Source: Paludisphaera rhizosphaerae | GTDB taxonomy: Bacteria; Planctomycetota; Planctomycetia; Isosphaerales; Isosphaeraceae | Direction: 5' to 3' | Assembly: GCF_011065895.1 (NCBI RefSeq) | Contig: NZ_JAALCR010000019.1 | Span: 1 to 64,000 of the forward strand | DNA length: 64,000 nt | Part shown: positions 52,010-61,226 of the stretch, piece after piece | Layout of the letters: each line of letters begins with the position of its first letter | Numbering within the stretch: position 1 is the stretch's first letter | Program-made: the position numbers and the translations under genes | The notes under the pieces: model-generated | The model's database searches: none | What the model was told of the DNA's origin: nothing | Seen by the model: the letters and a program-made list of their open reading frames with translations, nothing else

Positions 52010-52024
52010 TGAGACTCAGTCTCA
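52010..52024. promoter_or_regulatory. Fur-type 7-1-7 operator
   Basis: TGAGACTCAGTCTCA is a perfect inverted repeat of 7 bp around one base, the classic 7-1-7 layout of the Fur box. It lies 34 bp upstream of the PepSY gene start (minus strand). A further related half, TTGAGGTCTC, follows. Confidence 0.6.
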
Positions 52025-52104
52025 GTTGAGGTCTCGACTATATCCGAGCGTGAGGTCCCCGGTCAATCGTTTGGGATGGGGGAATCGGCGGTCGCTCGGG
52101 CCTT

Positions 52105-53445
52105 TCAGATCAGCTCGGCGATCGGCTCGTTCTCGGGGGGGAGGATGTTGACGGGGCGGTTGCCCTTGTCGTGGAGGACGGCGTGGGGGTCGAGGCCGAG
52201 GTTGTGGTAGACGGTGGCCAGGACGTCGCGGAAGTGGACGGGGCGAGCGGCGGCGTGGGCTCCGATCTTGTCGGTCGAGCCGATCACCTGGCCGACCTTC
52301 ATGCCGCCGCCGGCGAGGATCGCCGAGTTCACGGGGGCCCAGTGGTCGCGGCCGGCCTGGGCGTTGATCTTCGGCGTCCGGCCGAACTCGCCCCAGACGA
52401 CTAGCGTGCAATCGCGGTCGAGGCCCCGCGCGTGGAGGTCCTGCACCAGGGCGGAGACTCCCTGATCGAAGAGCGGCATCACGTTGCGCAGGTGGTTGAA
52501 GTTGTTGCCGTGGGTGTCCCAGAAGCCGTATGAGAGGGTCACGCAGCGTGCGCCGGCCTCGACGAGTCGCCGGGCGATGAGGAACTGGTCGTTCCACATG
52601 GGGCCGCCGTCGCCCAGGTGCTTGGGCGAGCCGATGCCGTAGCGGGCGCGGAGGGTCGGGTCCTCGCGCTCGACGTCGAGGGCCTTCGCCAGGGCGTCGG
52701 ACGTGAGCACGTCGAACGCCTGCTTGTAGCACGAGCCCATTCCTTCGACGGCCGAGCCGTCGACGGAGTTGCGAAAGGCGTCGAACCGGCCGAGGAGGTC
52801 GCGACGGCCGGCGAAGCGGTCGGGGGCCATGTCGGCGGGAGGTTTCAGGAGGGCCAGATCGTCCCCCTCCATCTTCGCCCCCTTGTGCGACGTGCCGGCC
52901 ATCCCCGGGCCGGGCGTGTTATAAGGGCGGTGCTGCATCACCGGGGCCAGGTCGACGAACGGCGGGACCACGGGGTTCACCGGCCCCTGGATCTTCGAAA
53001 CGATCGACCCGAAGTGCGGCCTCCCCTCGCGCTGGGAGATCCCCATGGGGAAGCCGGTCATGCTCTGGAAGCTGGAGTGCTCGTCCACCTGGCCGACCAG
53101 CGACCGGATGATCGCGACCTTGTCCATGATCGCGGCCGTGCGGGGCATCAACTCGCTGAGGAAGACGCCGGGGAGGCTCGTCGCGATGGGCTTGAACTCG
53201 CCCCGGACGCCTTCGGGGGCGTCGGGCTTGGGGTCGACGGTGTCCTGATGGGCCAGCCCGCCCGTCAGGTAGATCATGATGACCGACTTGCGAGCGTCGA
53301 GCGCGGAATCGCCGCGAGCCCCCGCCGCGAACATCTGCGGCAGCGAGAGCCCCCCCATCGCCAGCCCGCCAACCTGGATGAACGAGCGCCGCGACATCCC
53401 GTCGCAATACCGCCCTTTCCCGCCCGGTCCCCAGAGAGTCAACAT
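52105..53445 (-). CDS. DUF1501 protein with Tat signal
   Basis: 446 residues. Twin-arginine signal near 17-45 (MSRRSFIQVGGLAMGGLSLP), then a sulfatase-like core: VIMIYLTGGLAHQDTVDPKP, FDVLTSDALAKALDVERED, VTLSYGFWDTHGNNFNHL, and TLVVWGEFGRTPKIN. DUF1501 proteins are alkaline-phosphatase-fold enzymes often paired with cytochrome-like DUF1549/DUF1553 genes; none is adjacent. Exported folded to the periplasm. Substrate unknown. Confidence 0.93.
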   Translation of the reverse strand: MLTLWGPGGKGRYCDGMSRRSFIQVGGLAMGGLSLPQMFAAGARGDSALDARKSVIMIYLTGGLAHQDTVDPKPDAPEGVRGEFKPIATSLPGVFLSELMPRTAAIMDKVAIIRSLVGQVDEHSSFQSMTGFPMGISQREGRPHFGSIVSKIQGPVNPVVPPFVDLAPVMQHRPYNTPGPGMAGTSHKGAKMEGDDLALLKPPADMAPDRFAGRRDLLGRFDAFRNSVDGSAVEGMGSCYKQAFDVLTSDALAKALDVEREDPTLRARYGIGSPKHLGDGGPMWNDQFLIARRLVEAGARCVTLSYGFWDTHGNNFNHLRNVMPLFDQGVSALVQDLHARGLDRDCTLVVWGEFGRTPKINAQAGRDHWAPVNSAILAGGGMKVGQVIGSTDKIGAHAAARPVHFRDVLATVYHNLGLDPHAVLHDKGNRPVNILPPENEPIAELI

Positions 53446-53785
53446 CGACCTCGCCTCCCTCTGTCCGACGATTGTTTAACAACAGTCTAGCGGCCGAACG
53501 TCCCCGGAGCAAGCCGGCGCGGTTTGTAAACGACGCCCGTCGGCGCTTTCGGATTCGAGAACAATTCCGGTCCGGAACACGCCCGAGAGCCTGAGATCGA
53601 TTCGATCCCATTCAGACGTCCCGAATTGAGTCCTCTGGACGGCCGCAGTCGACGGCGTCGAATTCGGTTTTTTCTTGACCGGTGTCGGCGGCGAGAGTGA
53701 AATTCCGTTAATCGTTTGATGTTAGTGGTTTTTGGACGTTTTTGGTTCCAGGTCGTTTAACTGATCTCTGTTTGGGGGTTGGATT
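53446..53785. other. 340-bp divergent intergenic region
   Basis: Between the DUF1501 gene and the phosphoesterase gene; should hold both promoters. The plus side is AT-richer near 53.70-53.77 kb. Nothing else recognised. Confidence 0.4.
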
Positions 53786-54949
53786 ATGAGCAACCAACGT
53801 CGTTTCGGAAATTCTCGTCCGCCCGGAGATCGTCCGCATCCGATTCGACAGGCCCACGCAGGCGGCAACGAACGCTTTTTCAAGCTGCCTGCACCCACGG
53901 GGGCCCCGCCCTACCGGATGGACTTGGCCGACGCCATCGGCACGACGAAGACGGACGCCATCACGAGGTCCGGGCGTCTCGTCTTCCACATGGTCGGGGA
54001 TACGGGCGGCGTCAAGGATCCGGTCCCGCAGACGATCGTGGCGAGCAAGCTGGAGGCTCAGCTTCAGGGGGACGCCGCGTCGCAGACGCCGACCTTCTTC
54101 TATCATCTGGGGGACGTGGTCTACTTCAACGGCGAGGCCGGCCAGTATTTCTCCCAGTTCTATCACCCTTACGAATTCTACGACGCGCCGATTCTCGCCA
54201 TCCCGGGCAACCACGACGGTTTCGCGCTCGATGAGACGCGGGAGCCCTCGCTCGCTGCGTTCATGAGGAACTTTTGCAGCCCATCGCCGGTGATCACGCC
54301 TGATAACCAGGACACCGTCCGCCATGCGATGACCCAGCCGAACTGCTATTTCACCCTTGAGGCTCCATTTCTGACGCTGATCGGCCTCTACAGCAACGTG
54401 CCGGAAGGCGGCGAGATCCACAAAGATCAGATCGATTGGTTCGTCGACGAGTTGAAGGCCGCCCCCACCGACAAGGCGCTCATCGTGGCCGTGCATCATC
54501 CGGTCTTTTCGTTCGACGCGTTCCACAGCGGCAGCGAGAAGATGCGCCAGATCCTCGACGACGCCTTCGCCGCCTCGGGCAGGCATGCCGACGCTGTCTT
54601 TACGGGCCACGTCCACAACTATCAGCGGTTCACCAGGCGGGTGGCCGGGCGTGACGTCCCGTACATCGTGGCTGGCGCGGGCGGTTACCACAACCTTCAC
54701 AGGATGCAGAAAGCCTCCGACGGCGGATCGCTGCAAGTACCGCTCGTCGTACCCGAGGAGCATCTCACGCTCGAGGATTATTTCGACGACCGCTTTGGTT
54801 TCCTCAAGGTGATGGTCGACGCCCAGAACCTCTCCGCGGAATACTACACGGTTCCGCGCCCGCAAGAGGCGTGGAGCCATCCCGAAGATCGCTACGATTC
54901 GTTCACCCTGGATTGGAAGAACGGTCGTCTCGTCCCTCGGCATCCCTGA
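53786..54949 (+). CDS. Calcineurin-like metallophosphoesterase
   Basis: 387 residues. Metal-binding motifs in order: VFHMVGDTGG (DxG), FYHLGDVVYFNG (GDxxx), ILAIPGNHDG (GNHD, near 135), LIVAVHHPVFSF and VFTGHVHNYQRF (GHxH). No signal peptide; the N-terminus is basic and disordered. Resembles purple acid phosphatase-like single-domain enzymes. Substrate not clear. Followed by an Arg-rich non-coding stretch. Confidence 0.93.
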   Translation: MSNQRRFGNSRPPGDRPHPIRQAHAGGNERFFKLPAPTGAPPYRMDLADAIGTTKTDAITRSGRLVFHMVGDTGGVKDPVPQTIVASKLEAQLQGDAASQTPTFFYHLGDVVYFNGEAGQYFSQFYHPYEFYDAPILAIPGNHDGFALDETREPSLAAFMRNFCSPSPVITPDNQDTVRHAMTQPNCYFTLEAPFLTLIGLYSNVPEGGEIHKDQIDWFVDELKAAPTDKALIVAVHHPVFSFDAFHSGSEKMRQILDDAFAASGRHADAVFTGHVHNYQRFTRRVAGRDVPYIVAGAGGYHNLHRMQKASDGGSLQVPLVVPEEHLTLEDYFDDRFGFLKVMVDAQNLSAEYYTVPRPQEAWSHPEDRYDSFTLDWKNGRLVPRHP

Positions 54950-55135
54950 GGTCGACGCTGGCTGTCGCCGGTTTGCTCGTCGCCGACTGCTGGCGCCGTT
55001 CGCGACGATCCGGCAGACGGCTTGAGCGCACCCGGGGGGAACAAGGCGTCGAGGGACAGCCGGTGGGGCCGTCATCGAGGCCTTGATCCGCGCGCGTCCG
55101 GGAGGGGTGCGTCAACCACGAGTCCGGCTGGATCG

Positions 55136-55744
55136 TCACTCGCGCGGTACGGGCCCTGGCTCGTCCGGGGATTCGACCGCGCGCTTGAGTCGGCCGAAGG
55201 CATGAGCCAGGTCCGGGAGTTGATAGTGGGCGTTGAGCCCGCTGGGGTTGGGCAGCACCCAGAGCCGTGCGCCGGCGAGTGCGTCCGGCTGTCGCCCGAG
55301 GGTTGCATGTCGGCGACCGAACGCCGATCGATAGGCCGTCACCCCCAGCACCGCGACGAAGGCCGGATGGTATCGCCGGATCTTCGCCTCCAGAATCTCG
55401 CCCCCTGCGACGAGTTCCTCGGTGGTTAGCTCGTCGGCCGCGGCGGTCGCCCGGGCCACGAGGTTCGTGATCCCCAGGCCGAGGCCGAGCAACTGGCGCT
55501 GTTCGGAGGGATGCAGGAGCCGGTCGGTGAAGCCGGCCGCGTGCAGGGTCGGCCAGAAGCGGTTGCCCGGACGGGCGAAGTGGTGGCCGACCGCCGCGGA
55601 GTAAAGGCTGGGATTGATCCCGCAGAACAGGATGTCCAGGTCCGGCGCGATCAGGTCGGGCAACGTCTTGCCGTACGCCGCCGCGACTTCCTCTCGCGTC
55701 GGCCGTCCGTCCCTCGGTTTCGACCCGTCTGACCTCGCGGGCAT
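55136..55744 (-). CDS. mug: G/U mismatch-specific uracil-DNA glycosylase
   Basis: 202 residues from MPARSDGSKPRDG; a TTG 36 bases upstream is an alternative. Uracil glycosylase fold: motif 1 DILFCGINPSLYSAAVG (GINPS), HHFARPGNRFWPTLHAAGF, LGLGITNLVARATA, FVAVLGVTAYRSAFG, and motif 2 WVLPNPSGLNAHYQLP. Removes uracil opposite guanine and ethenocytosine. Divergent from the methyltransferase gene. Confidence 0.94.
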   Translation of the reverse strand: MPARSDGSKPRDGRPTREEVAAAYGKTLPDLIAPDLDILFCGINPSLYSAAVGHHFARPGNRFWPTLHAAGFTDRLLHPSEQRQLLGLGLGITNLVARATAAADELTTEELVAGGEILEAKIRRYHPAFVAVLGVTAYRSAFGRRHATLGRQPDALAGARLWVLPNPSGLNAHYQLPDLAHAFGRLKRAVESPDEPGPVPRE

Positions 55745-55914
55745 CTCCGATTCCCCAATCAGAAAGGCGATGGGCGTCAATCCAGGGAGGAAGCCGCGCC
55801 CGCGGGCGACGCTTCCCCTGACGTCCTCGTCGGCGCGAGCGTCGGCCGGGAGTAAGATCGATCATGACGACGCGATCGATCGTTGGGGAGGGTTGGCCAG
55901 GAAGGAGCACGCCG

Positions 55915-56688
55915 ATGTCGAAGGAAGACCCGATCCATCGCGCGGCCGCCGAGGGCTTCGCCCAGGGGGCGGAGGCTTACATGCGAGGGCGGCCGGATTA
56001 CCCGGCGGAGGTCGTCGGCTGGCTCCGGGATCGGCTGAGGCTCGGTCCGGAGGCGACCGTCGTGGAGCTGGGGGCGGGGACGGGGAAATTCACCCCGCGC
56101 CTGCTGGAGACGGGCGCGAAGGTGGTCGCCGTCGAGCCGGTCGCGCCCATGCTCGCGAAGTTGACCGCCGCGTGGCCGCAAGTTGAGGCTCGCAGCGGGT
56201 CGGCGACCTCGATCCCGCTCGGCGACGAATCGGCCGACGCCGTCGTCTGCGCCCAGTCGTTCCACTGGTTCGCGACGCCGGAGGCGCTGGCGGAGATTCG
56301 CCGCGTCCTCAAGCCGGGGGGACGGCTCGGGCTGGTCTGGAACGTCAAGGACTCCCGCGTCGACTGGGTGGCGAAACTCGATCGGATCGTCGAACGCCAC
56401 GAGGGAGGCGCACCTCAGTATCGGACCGGCGCGTGGCGCAGGGCCTTCCCGGCGCGGGGATTCGGCCCCCTGCATGAGGACCGCTTCCCCCACGGCCATA
56501 CCGGGCCTCCCGAGGTCGTCGTCCTGGATCGCGTGCGGTCGACCAGCTACATCGCCGCCCTCCCCTCCAAGGAGCGGGCGAAGGTCGAAGACGAGGTGCG
56601 AGCCTTGATCGCGGAAGAGTTCCCCAACGCGGAACGGGTGGCCGTCCCCTACGAAACGAACGCCTTCTGGACCGAGAAAGGGGAGTGA
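55915..56688 (+). CDS. Class I SAM-dependent methyltransferase
   Basis: 257 residues from MSKEDPIHRAAAEGF; AAGGAG lies eight bases upstream of this ATG. Motif I VVELGAGTGKFTPRLLETG, then KVVAVEPVAPMLAKLTA, SATSIPLGDESADAVVCAQS and LKPGGRLGLVWNVKDSR. Generic type 11 methyltransferase of full length; substrate unknown. It ends 39 bp before the convergent DUF4239 gene. Confidence 0.92.
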   Translation: MSKEDPIHRAAAEGFAQGAEAYMRGRPDYPAEVVGWLRDRLRLGPEATVVELGAGTGKFTPRLLETGAKVVAVEPVAPMLAKLTAAWPQVEARSGSATSIPLGDESADAVVCAQSFHWFATPEALAEIRRVLKPGGRLGLVWNVKDSRVDWVAKLDRIVERHEGGAPQYRTGAWRRAFPARGFGPLHEDRFPHGHTGPPEVVVLDRVRSTSYIAALPSKERAKVEDEVRALIAEEFPNAERVAVPYETNAFWTEKGE

Positions 56689-56726
56689 GCCGCGTCAAGG
56701 CGGTCGAAGGGTCGACGGTCCGACCG

Positions 56727-57539
56727 CTACGGGTTTGCGCCCTCGCCGATCGGCCTGGACGACATCACGTCGGAGACGAGCCGGAAGGGATCCGCCGAGA
56801 GGGCTTGCGGCCCGCGCAGGGGACGGTCGAGCACGACGATCAGGCCGATCACCGTGGCGATGAAGAAGGCGAGGATCCCCCCGAGCAAAAGGACGTTCAT
56901 GAATCGAAGGTCGAACAGGTAGATGAACAGGATGTTGATCGCGGCGCCGATGATCACCACGTACCACAGCACGCCCGGCAGCCCGATCGTCACGCTGTAG
57001 AGCCGCGTGCGGCGGAAGCTCCTGGCGACCTCCAGAAGGTCCAGGACCTTCTCGTGCAGGATCGTCTCACGCTCGTTCGTCGGCGTGAAGGTGCGGAGCC
57101 GCTTCAAGAGCTTGCGAAGAGCGTTGGATCCGGCCGTGGGGATGCGGCCCGCCTGCTGTTCGGGCCAGTCCTCTTCGATGGTGACCCGGAGGTACTCCTG
57201 AAGGTCGCTCTTGATGTTGGAGGCGAGCTCGACCGGATAGACGTCCTCGAATTCATCGAGGAGCCCCGCCCATGTGAGGGCCTCGCCGGCGACGCTGTCG
57301 CCGACGTCGGAACGGTTCTGATAGGCGGCCACGGCGAGAAGTCCGAGAAGCAACCCGTAGAAGACGCCGAAGCACGAAAGCGCCGCACTGACGAGCCCGT
57401 TCCACTCCGGCTGCTTGAGAGCGAGGAGCCGCAGGAGCGGCCGGATCAGAATCGCTCCCAGCCAGGTTCCCCCAACGAACACCACCATCATCAGGAGCAT
57501 GATCGTCCCGACGTGATGGTCGAACAGCCAGTCTGGCAT
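56727..57539 (-). CDS. DUF4239 membrane protein
   Basis: 270 residues from MPDWLFDHHVGTIMLL. Two membrane helices near the N-terminus (about 10-32 and 48-72: FGVFYGLLLGLLAVAAYQNR), a soluble helical middle (about 75-185), and two C-terminal helices (WYVVIIGAAINILFIYLF; GGILAFFIATVIGLIVVLD). This is the DUF4239 (bestrophin-like) layout, of unknown function. The longer frame upstream of the ATG has no similarity. Confidence 0.88.
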   Translation of the reverse strand: MPDWLFDHHVGTIMLLMMVVFVGGTWLGAILIRPLLRLLALKQPEWNGLVSAALSCFGVFYGLLLGLLAVAAYQNRSDVGDSVAGEALTWAGLLDEFEDVYPVELASNIKSDLQEYLRVTIEEDWPEQQAGRIPTAGSNALRKLLKRLRTFTPTNERETILHEKVLDLLEVARSFRRTRLYSVTIGLPGVLWYVVIIGAAINILFIYLFDLRFMNVLLLGGILAFFIATVIGLIVVLDRPLRGPQALSADPFRLVSDVMSSRPIGEGANP

Positions 57540-57818
57540 CGCTGCGGGTCCTGCATGCGGATCGAGCCGCGTCGCCGTCGGGCACCCTCGCCGTTGGCCG
57601 GGCACCTAAGGGAGAGTAACGCCGAGGCGGCGAGGAGTCCATGCCCCGCCCGAAGTCGTCGTCCTGGATCGTGGGGACGGACCGGCGGTCGGGTCGCGAT
57701 GCGGTCTCCGATCACAGAGAAGCAGGCTCCCAAAGTGAATCAGACGACCGCCCCTTGCGAGACGGCCGTCCGATGGACCGAGGGGGAAGGCGATGCAGCG
57801 TCGACGGCCGCGGGGCGG

Positions 57819-58259
57819 TCACTTCAGGTTGATTTCGATCGGCGTCTGCCCCTTGGCGACGGTCGCCTCCACGCCTGAGGTCGCGGCGTCGCTGTACTTC
57901 TTGGGGACGAGGTCCTTGGTCGGCTTGTAGCCGGGAGAGGAGCCCGGCATCACGTCGACCGGCTGGTTGTTGGCGACGACTCGCACCCGGTGGTGGCCGA
58001 GCACGGCTCCGTCGCCCTCTCCGAAGGTGCTCAGGCCGAAGGTGCCGTCGGATTTGATGGCGCCCGACGCCGTGTGACCGCCGTCGGAGACGAAGCTGAT
58101 CGTCCCGGAGTCCAGCGGCTTGCCCTTGTAAGAGACGGTGCCCGTGACGGGGGTCGTCTCGGGATGTTCGACGTCGGTCCCGCCGCAGCCCGGCCCCGCC
58201 GCGAGGCCGAGAGAGCATGCGATGGCGAACGCGACGGGCCTGCGCCATTTCGCTTTCAT
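57819..58259 (-). CDS. Lipoprotein with carboxypeptidase-regulatory-like fold
   Basis: 146 residues; GAGGA upstream of the ATG. A signal peptide with lipobox-like LAAGPGCGG makes this a lipoprotein (Cys near 25). The body reads VTGTVSYKGKPLDSGTISF, GAIKSDGTFGLSTFGEGDGA and HHRVRVVANNQPVDV, the Ig-like transthyretin/CarboxypepD_reg fold very common in planctomycetes, often next to DUF1559 pseudopilins as here. Same strand as the pseudopilin gene, 33 bp apart. Confidence 0.9.
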   Translation of the reverse strand: MKAKWRRPVAFAIACSLGLAAGPGCGGTDVEHPETTPVTGTVSYKGKPLDSGTISFVSDGGHTASGAIKSDGTFGLSTFGEGDGAVLGHHRVRVVANNQPVDVMPGSSPGYKPTKDLVPKKYSDAATSGVEATVAKGQTPIEINLK

Positions 58260-58292
58260 CGTGGTGGTCCTCGTGAGGATCGGCGTCCCGGG

Positions 58293-59222
58293 TCAGTAAG
58301 CGTCGGAGCTGACGACCTCGCCGGCCGCCCTCGTGGAGAGCGCCCAGTAGACGGGAGGCGCGATCGACTCTTTGAGGAATCGGACGGAGCCGTCGGCGAA
58401 GCCCACGTTGATGCCGCCGGGGTGCTTGCTTCGGAAACCGAAGCAGTAGGCCCAGTTCGCGCGATCGAGGTTCGCCTTCTGGTTCATCGGGATGCTGGTG
58501 ACGGCCACCGACGAGTTGCTCTCGGACCAGGCGTTCCAGTTGCAGGTGTTGGGGAGGGCTTCTCCGGCGAGCATCGTGTTGCTTGTACCGTCGACGACGC
58601 CCGCGATGGTGACGGCCATCTGGGCCCGCCAGAACATGCCTCGGGCCGTCGGCTGGCCGTTGACGAGGTCGCCCAGCGTGGCCGCCGCGCCGGGGTAGGC
58701 GCTCGTCATGTTGTCGCCCAGGTTCCCCTTGTAGCAGGTGCCGCCGATCCACCACAGCTTCATCTCGGCCCCGATCGTGCCGGCGTAGCCGTTCCAGTCG
58801 GACTGGCCCTGTTGCACGGCCGGTCCATCGTAGCTGGGGCAGATGTACGAGGAGATCTGCAGGGCCATCACCGTCGTGTTGTTGAACGAGTAGGCGGCCC
58901 GGTCGGCGGCGAAGTTGTACGCGTTGAAGGCCTGCATCTGCTCGATCTGCGGCAGGATCTGAACCATCCAGCTCGTCCGATAGTCGGAGTTGCCGAACCA
59001 GTTCGGGACGCCGCCGATCTGCGTCGGGAACACCCCGTTGACGTCCTCGTAATTGTGGCAGGCCAGGCCGATCTGCTTGAGGTTGTTGACGCACTGGGCC
59101 CTGCGGGCGGCCTCGCGCGCCGCCTGAACCGCGGGGAGCAACAAGGCGATGAGCACGGCGATGATCGCGATCACCACCAACAACTCGATGAGCGTGAAGG
59201 CGCGACGACGGTTACGCAACAT
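58293..59222 (-). CDS. DUF1559 type II pseudopilin-like protein
   Basis: 309 residues. A prepilin leader and hydrophobic N-terminus [20 protein letters not shown] (cleaved before F, then N-methylated), followed by [20 protein letters not shown] and the C-terminal H-X9-DG type ending [20 protein letters not shown]. These define the planctomycete DUF1559 family, which forms large paralogous sets. Likely exported to the envelope. Confidence 0.96.
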   Translation of the reverse strand: MLRNRRRAFTLIELLVVIAIIAVLIALLLPAVQAAREAARRAQCVNNLKQIGLACHNYEDVNGVFPTQIGGVPNWFGNSDYRTSWMVQILPQIEQMQAFNAYNFAADRAAYSFNNTTVMALQISSYICPSYDGPAVQQGQSDWNGYAGTIGAEMKLWWIGGTCYKGNLGDNMTSAYPGAAATLGDLVNGQPTARGMFWRAQMAVTIAGVVDGTSNTMLAGEALPNTCNWNAWSESNSSVAVTSIPMNQKANLDRANWAYCFGFRSKHPGGINVGFADGSVRFLKESIAPPVYWALSTRAAGEVVSSDAY

Positions 59223-59600
59223 GGCACGACCCTGCTGGTGAAGTGAGGTGAGGAAGTGGCAGATGTGATGTTCTTTAATAAATCCTCTGGTCCAGGTGTG
59301 CAAGGAAAAAGATGCATGAATCCCATGGATTTCGCGAGAGCCATGGATCGCGGCGATTGGCGCGCGATTCGCTTTGTCGGCCCGGGAAAACGAAAAAGTT
59401 AAGAATCCAGATGTAAGTGGTAAGCGATTCGTCATGGTCGCTCCCTGCTCATCAGTCATGCTGCCCGTTCCTGGCTGGTAAGTGCATACAATGGCGATGG
59501 TTGGGCGGCGCGCACTCTCGCGTGGTCGTGGCGGCGGCGTCCGCCGCGTGGTAACTTCCGGAGTGCGTCGATCGGGGACGGAGGACGACGGGAGGGGCCC
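59223..59600. other. 378-bp divergent intergenic region
   Basis: Between the pseudopilin and esterase genes; AT-rich stretches near 59.27-59.28 and 59.39-59.44 kb. No repeat or RNA recognised. Confidence 0.4.
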
Positions 59601-61205
59601 ATGCGAAGTCGAGTGGCGAGGATCGGCTCGGCGTTGGCGATCATCGGATTCATCGGAGCGGCCGCGGCGGACGATCGGGTGCAGACGAAGCTGGGGACCG
59701 TCGAGGGGACGACGCGGCCGAACGGCGTTCGGGCGTTCCTGGGGATCCCGTTCGCCGAGCCTCCCCTGGGCGACCTGCGCTGGAAGCCTCCTCAGCCGGC
59801 GAAGCCGTGGGAAGGCGTTCGATCGGCCAGGGCGTTCGCGCCGGCGCCGGTCCAGAACCGGGGCGTCGCCCTGATCACCGGGGCCTCCAATCTCAGCGAA
59901 GATTGCTTGTACTTGAACGTGTGGACGCCTGCGAAGGACTCCGGCGACAGGCTGCCGGTGATGGTCTGGATCTACGGCGGGGCGTTCATGATGGGGGCCA
60001 CGAGCACGCCGGCCTACGAGGGCGCGCGGCTGGCCGAGAAGGGGGTCGTGGTCGTCTCGGTCGCCTATCGCGTGGGGCCGCTGGGGTTCCTGGCGCATCC
60101 GGATCTGAGCAAGGAGGCCGGCGGCGTCTCAGGCAACTACGGGCTCCGCGATCAGGTCGCCGGGCTGGAGTGGGTCCGCGACAACATCGAGGCCTTCGGC
60201 GGCGACCCCAAGAACGTGACGATCTTCGGCGAATCGGCCGGGGGGATCTCGGTCAGCATGCTGGCGGCCTCGCCGAAGGCCCGAGGGCTGTTTCACCGGG
60301 CGATCTCGCAGAGCGGCGGCTCGTTCGGCCCCCCCAAGTCGGCGAACGAGGGAGGCCAGAACGGCCGTCCGCTGCGGCTGGCCGAGTCCGAGGGCGTCCG
60401 CTACCTCGAAGACCTGGAGGTCGCCGACCTCGCCGCCGCGCGGGCCTTGCCGGCGGCCGATCTCCTGAAACTCCAGCGCTGGTGGTGGCCGAACTTCGAC
60501 GGCGACGTCCTCCCCGGCGACCAGTACGAGCTGTACCGCGCGGGCAAGTTCAACGACACGCCCGTCCTGGTCGGCTGGAACTCCGACGAAGGGGCGATGT
60601 TCGTCCAGCCCAACGGACCGGCGACGACCCCCGAGGGCTTCGCGGCGGTCGTCCGAGCCGGCTACGGCGAGCACGCCGACCGCATCCTGTCCGCCTATCC
60701 CCACGCCAACGCCGATGAGGCTTTCCGATCGGCCAAGGCTCTGTTCCGCGACGCCGCCTTCGGCTGGCACACCTGGACCTGGGCCCGGCTCCAATCCGAG
60801 AAGGGGGACGGCAAGGCGTTCGTCTACTACTTCGACCTGCACGCCCCGGGTGCCGACGGGGCCTCGCACGCGGCGGAGATCCCCTTCGTCTTCCGTCGCC
60901 TGAACATCCTGGGCGGCCTCCTGCGCAAGACCCGTCCCGAGGACGAGGCCGCGTCCGATCTGATGAGCGACTACTGGGTCCAGTTCGCCAGGACTGGAGA
61001 CCCCAACCGCCCCGGTCTTCCTCGGTGGCCCGCCTTTGACGCGGCCGACGCCAAGCTCATGACCTTCGACGCGACCCCATCCGCCCGAGGCGTCCCGAAC
61101 GTGCCCCAGTTGGAGGCGCTTGAGGCTTATTACGCCTGGCGTCGCGAACGGGCTCGCAAGCCGAAAGCCGCCGCGCCCGTCGGAGCCGTTCCGGCCACGC
61201 CGTGA
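59601..61205 (+). CDS. Type B carboxylesterase, exported
   Basis: 534 residues; GAGGGG upstream of the ATG. Signal peptide ([18 protein letters not shown]). Esterase signatures: [52 protein letters not shown] (oxyanion), and the nucleophile elbow [16 protein letters not shown] (Ser near 212); the acid and His parts are expected near NSDEG and HAAEIPFVF. Cleaves carboxylic esters; substrate unknown. Confidence 0.94.
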   Translation: MRSRVARIGSALAIIGFIGAAAADDRVQTKLGTVEGTTRPNGVRAFLGIPFAEPPLGDLRWKPPQPAKPWEGVRSARAFAPAPVQNRGVALITGASNLSEDCLYLNVWTPAKDSGDRLPVMVWIYGGAFMMGATSTPAYEGARLAEKGVVVVSVAYRVGPLGFLAHPDLSKEAGGVSGNYGLRDQVAGLEWVRDNIEAFGGDPKNVTIFGESAGGISVSMLAASPKARGLFHRAISQSGGSFGPPKSANEGGQNGRPLRLAESEGVRYLEDLEVADLAAARALPAADLLKLQRWWWPNFDGDVLPGDQYELYRAGKFNDTPVLVGWNSDEGAMFVQPNGPATTPEGFAAVVRAGYGEHADRILSAYPHANADEAFRSAKALFRDAAFGWHTWTWARLQSEKGDGKAFVYYFDLHAPGADGASHAAEIPFVFRRLNILGGLLRKTRPEDEAASDLMSDYWVQFARTGDPNRPGLPRWPAFDAADAKLMTFDATPSARGVPNVPQLEALEAYYAWRRERARKPKAAAPVGAVPATP

Positions 61206-61226
61206 GTCGTGGTCCGATCCCGTCGA

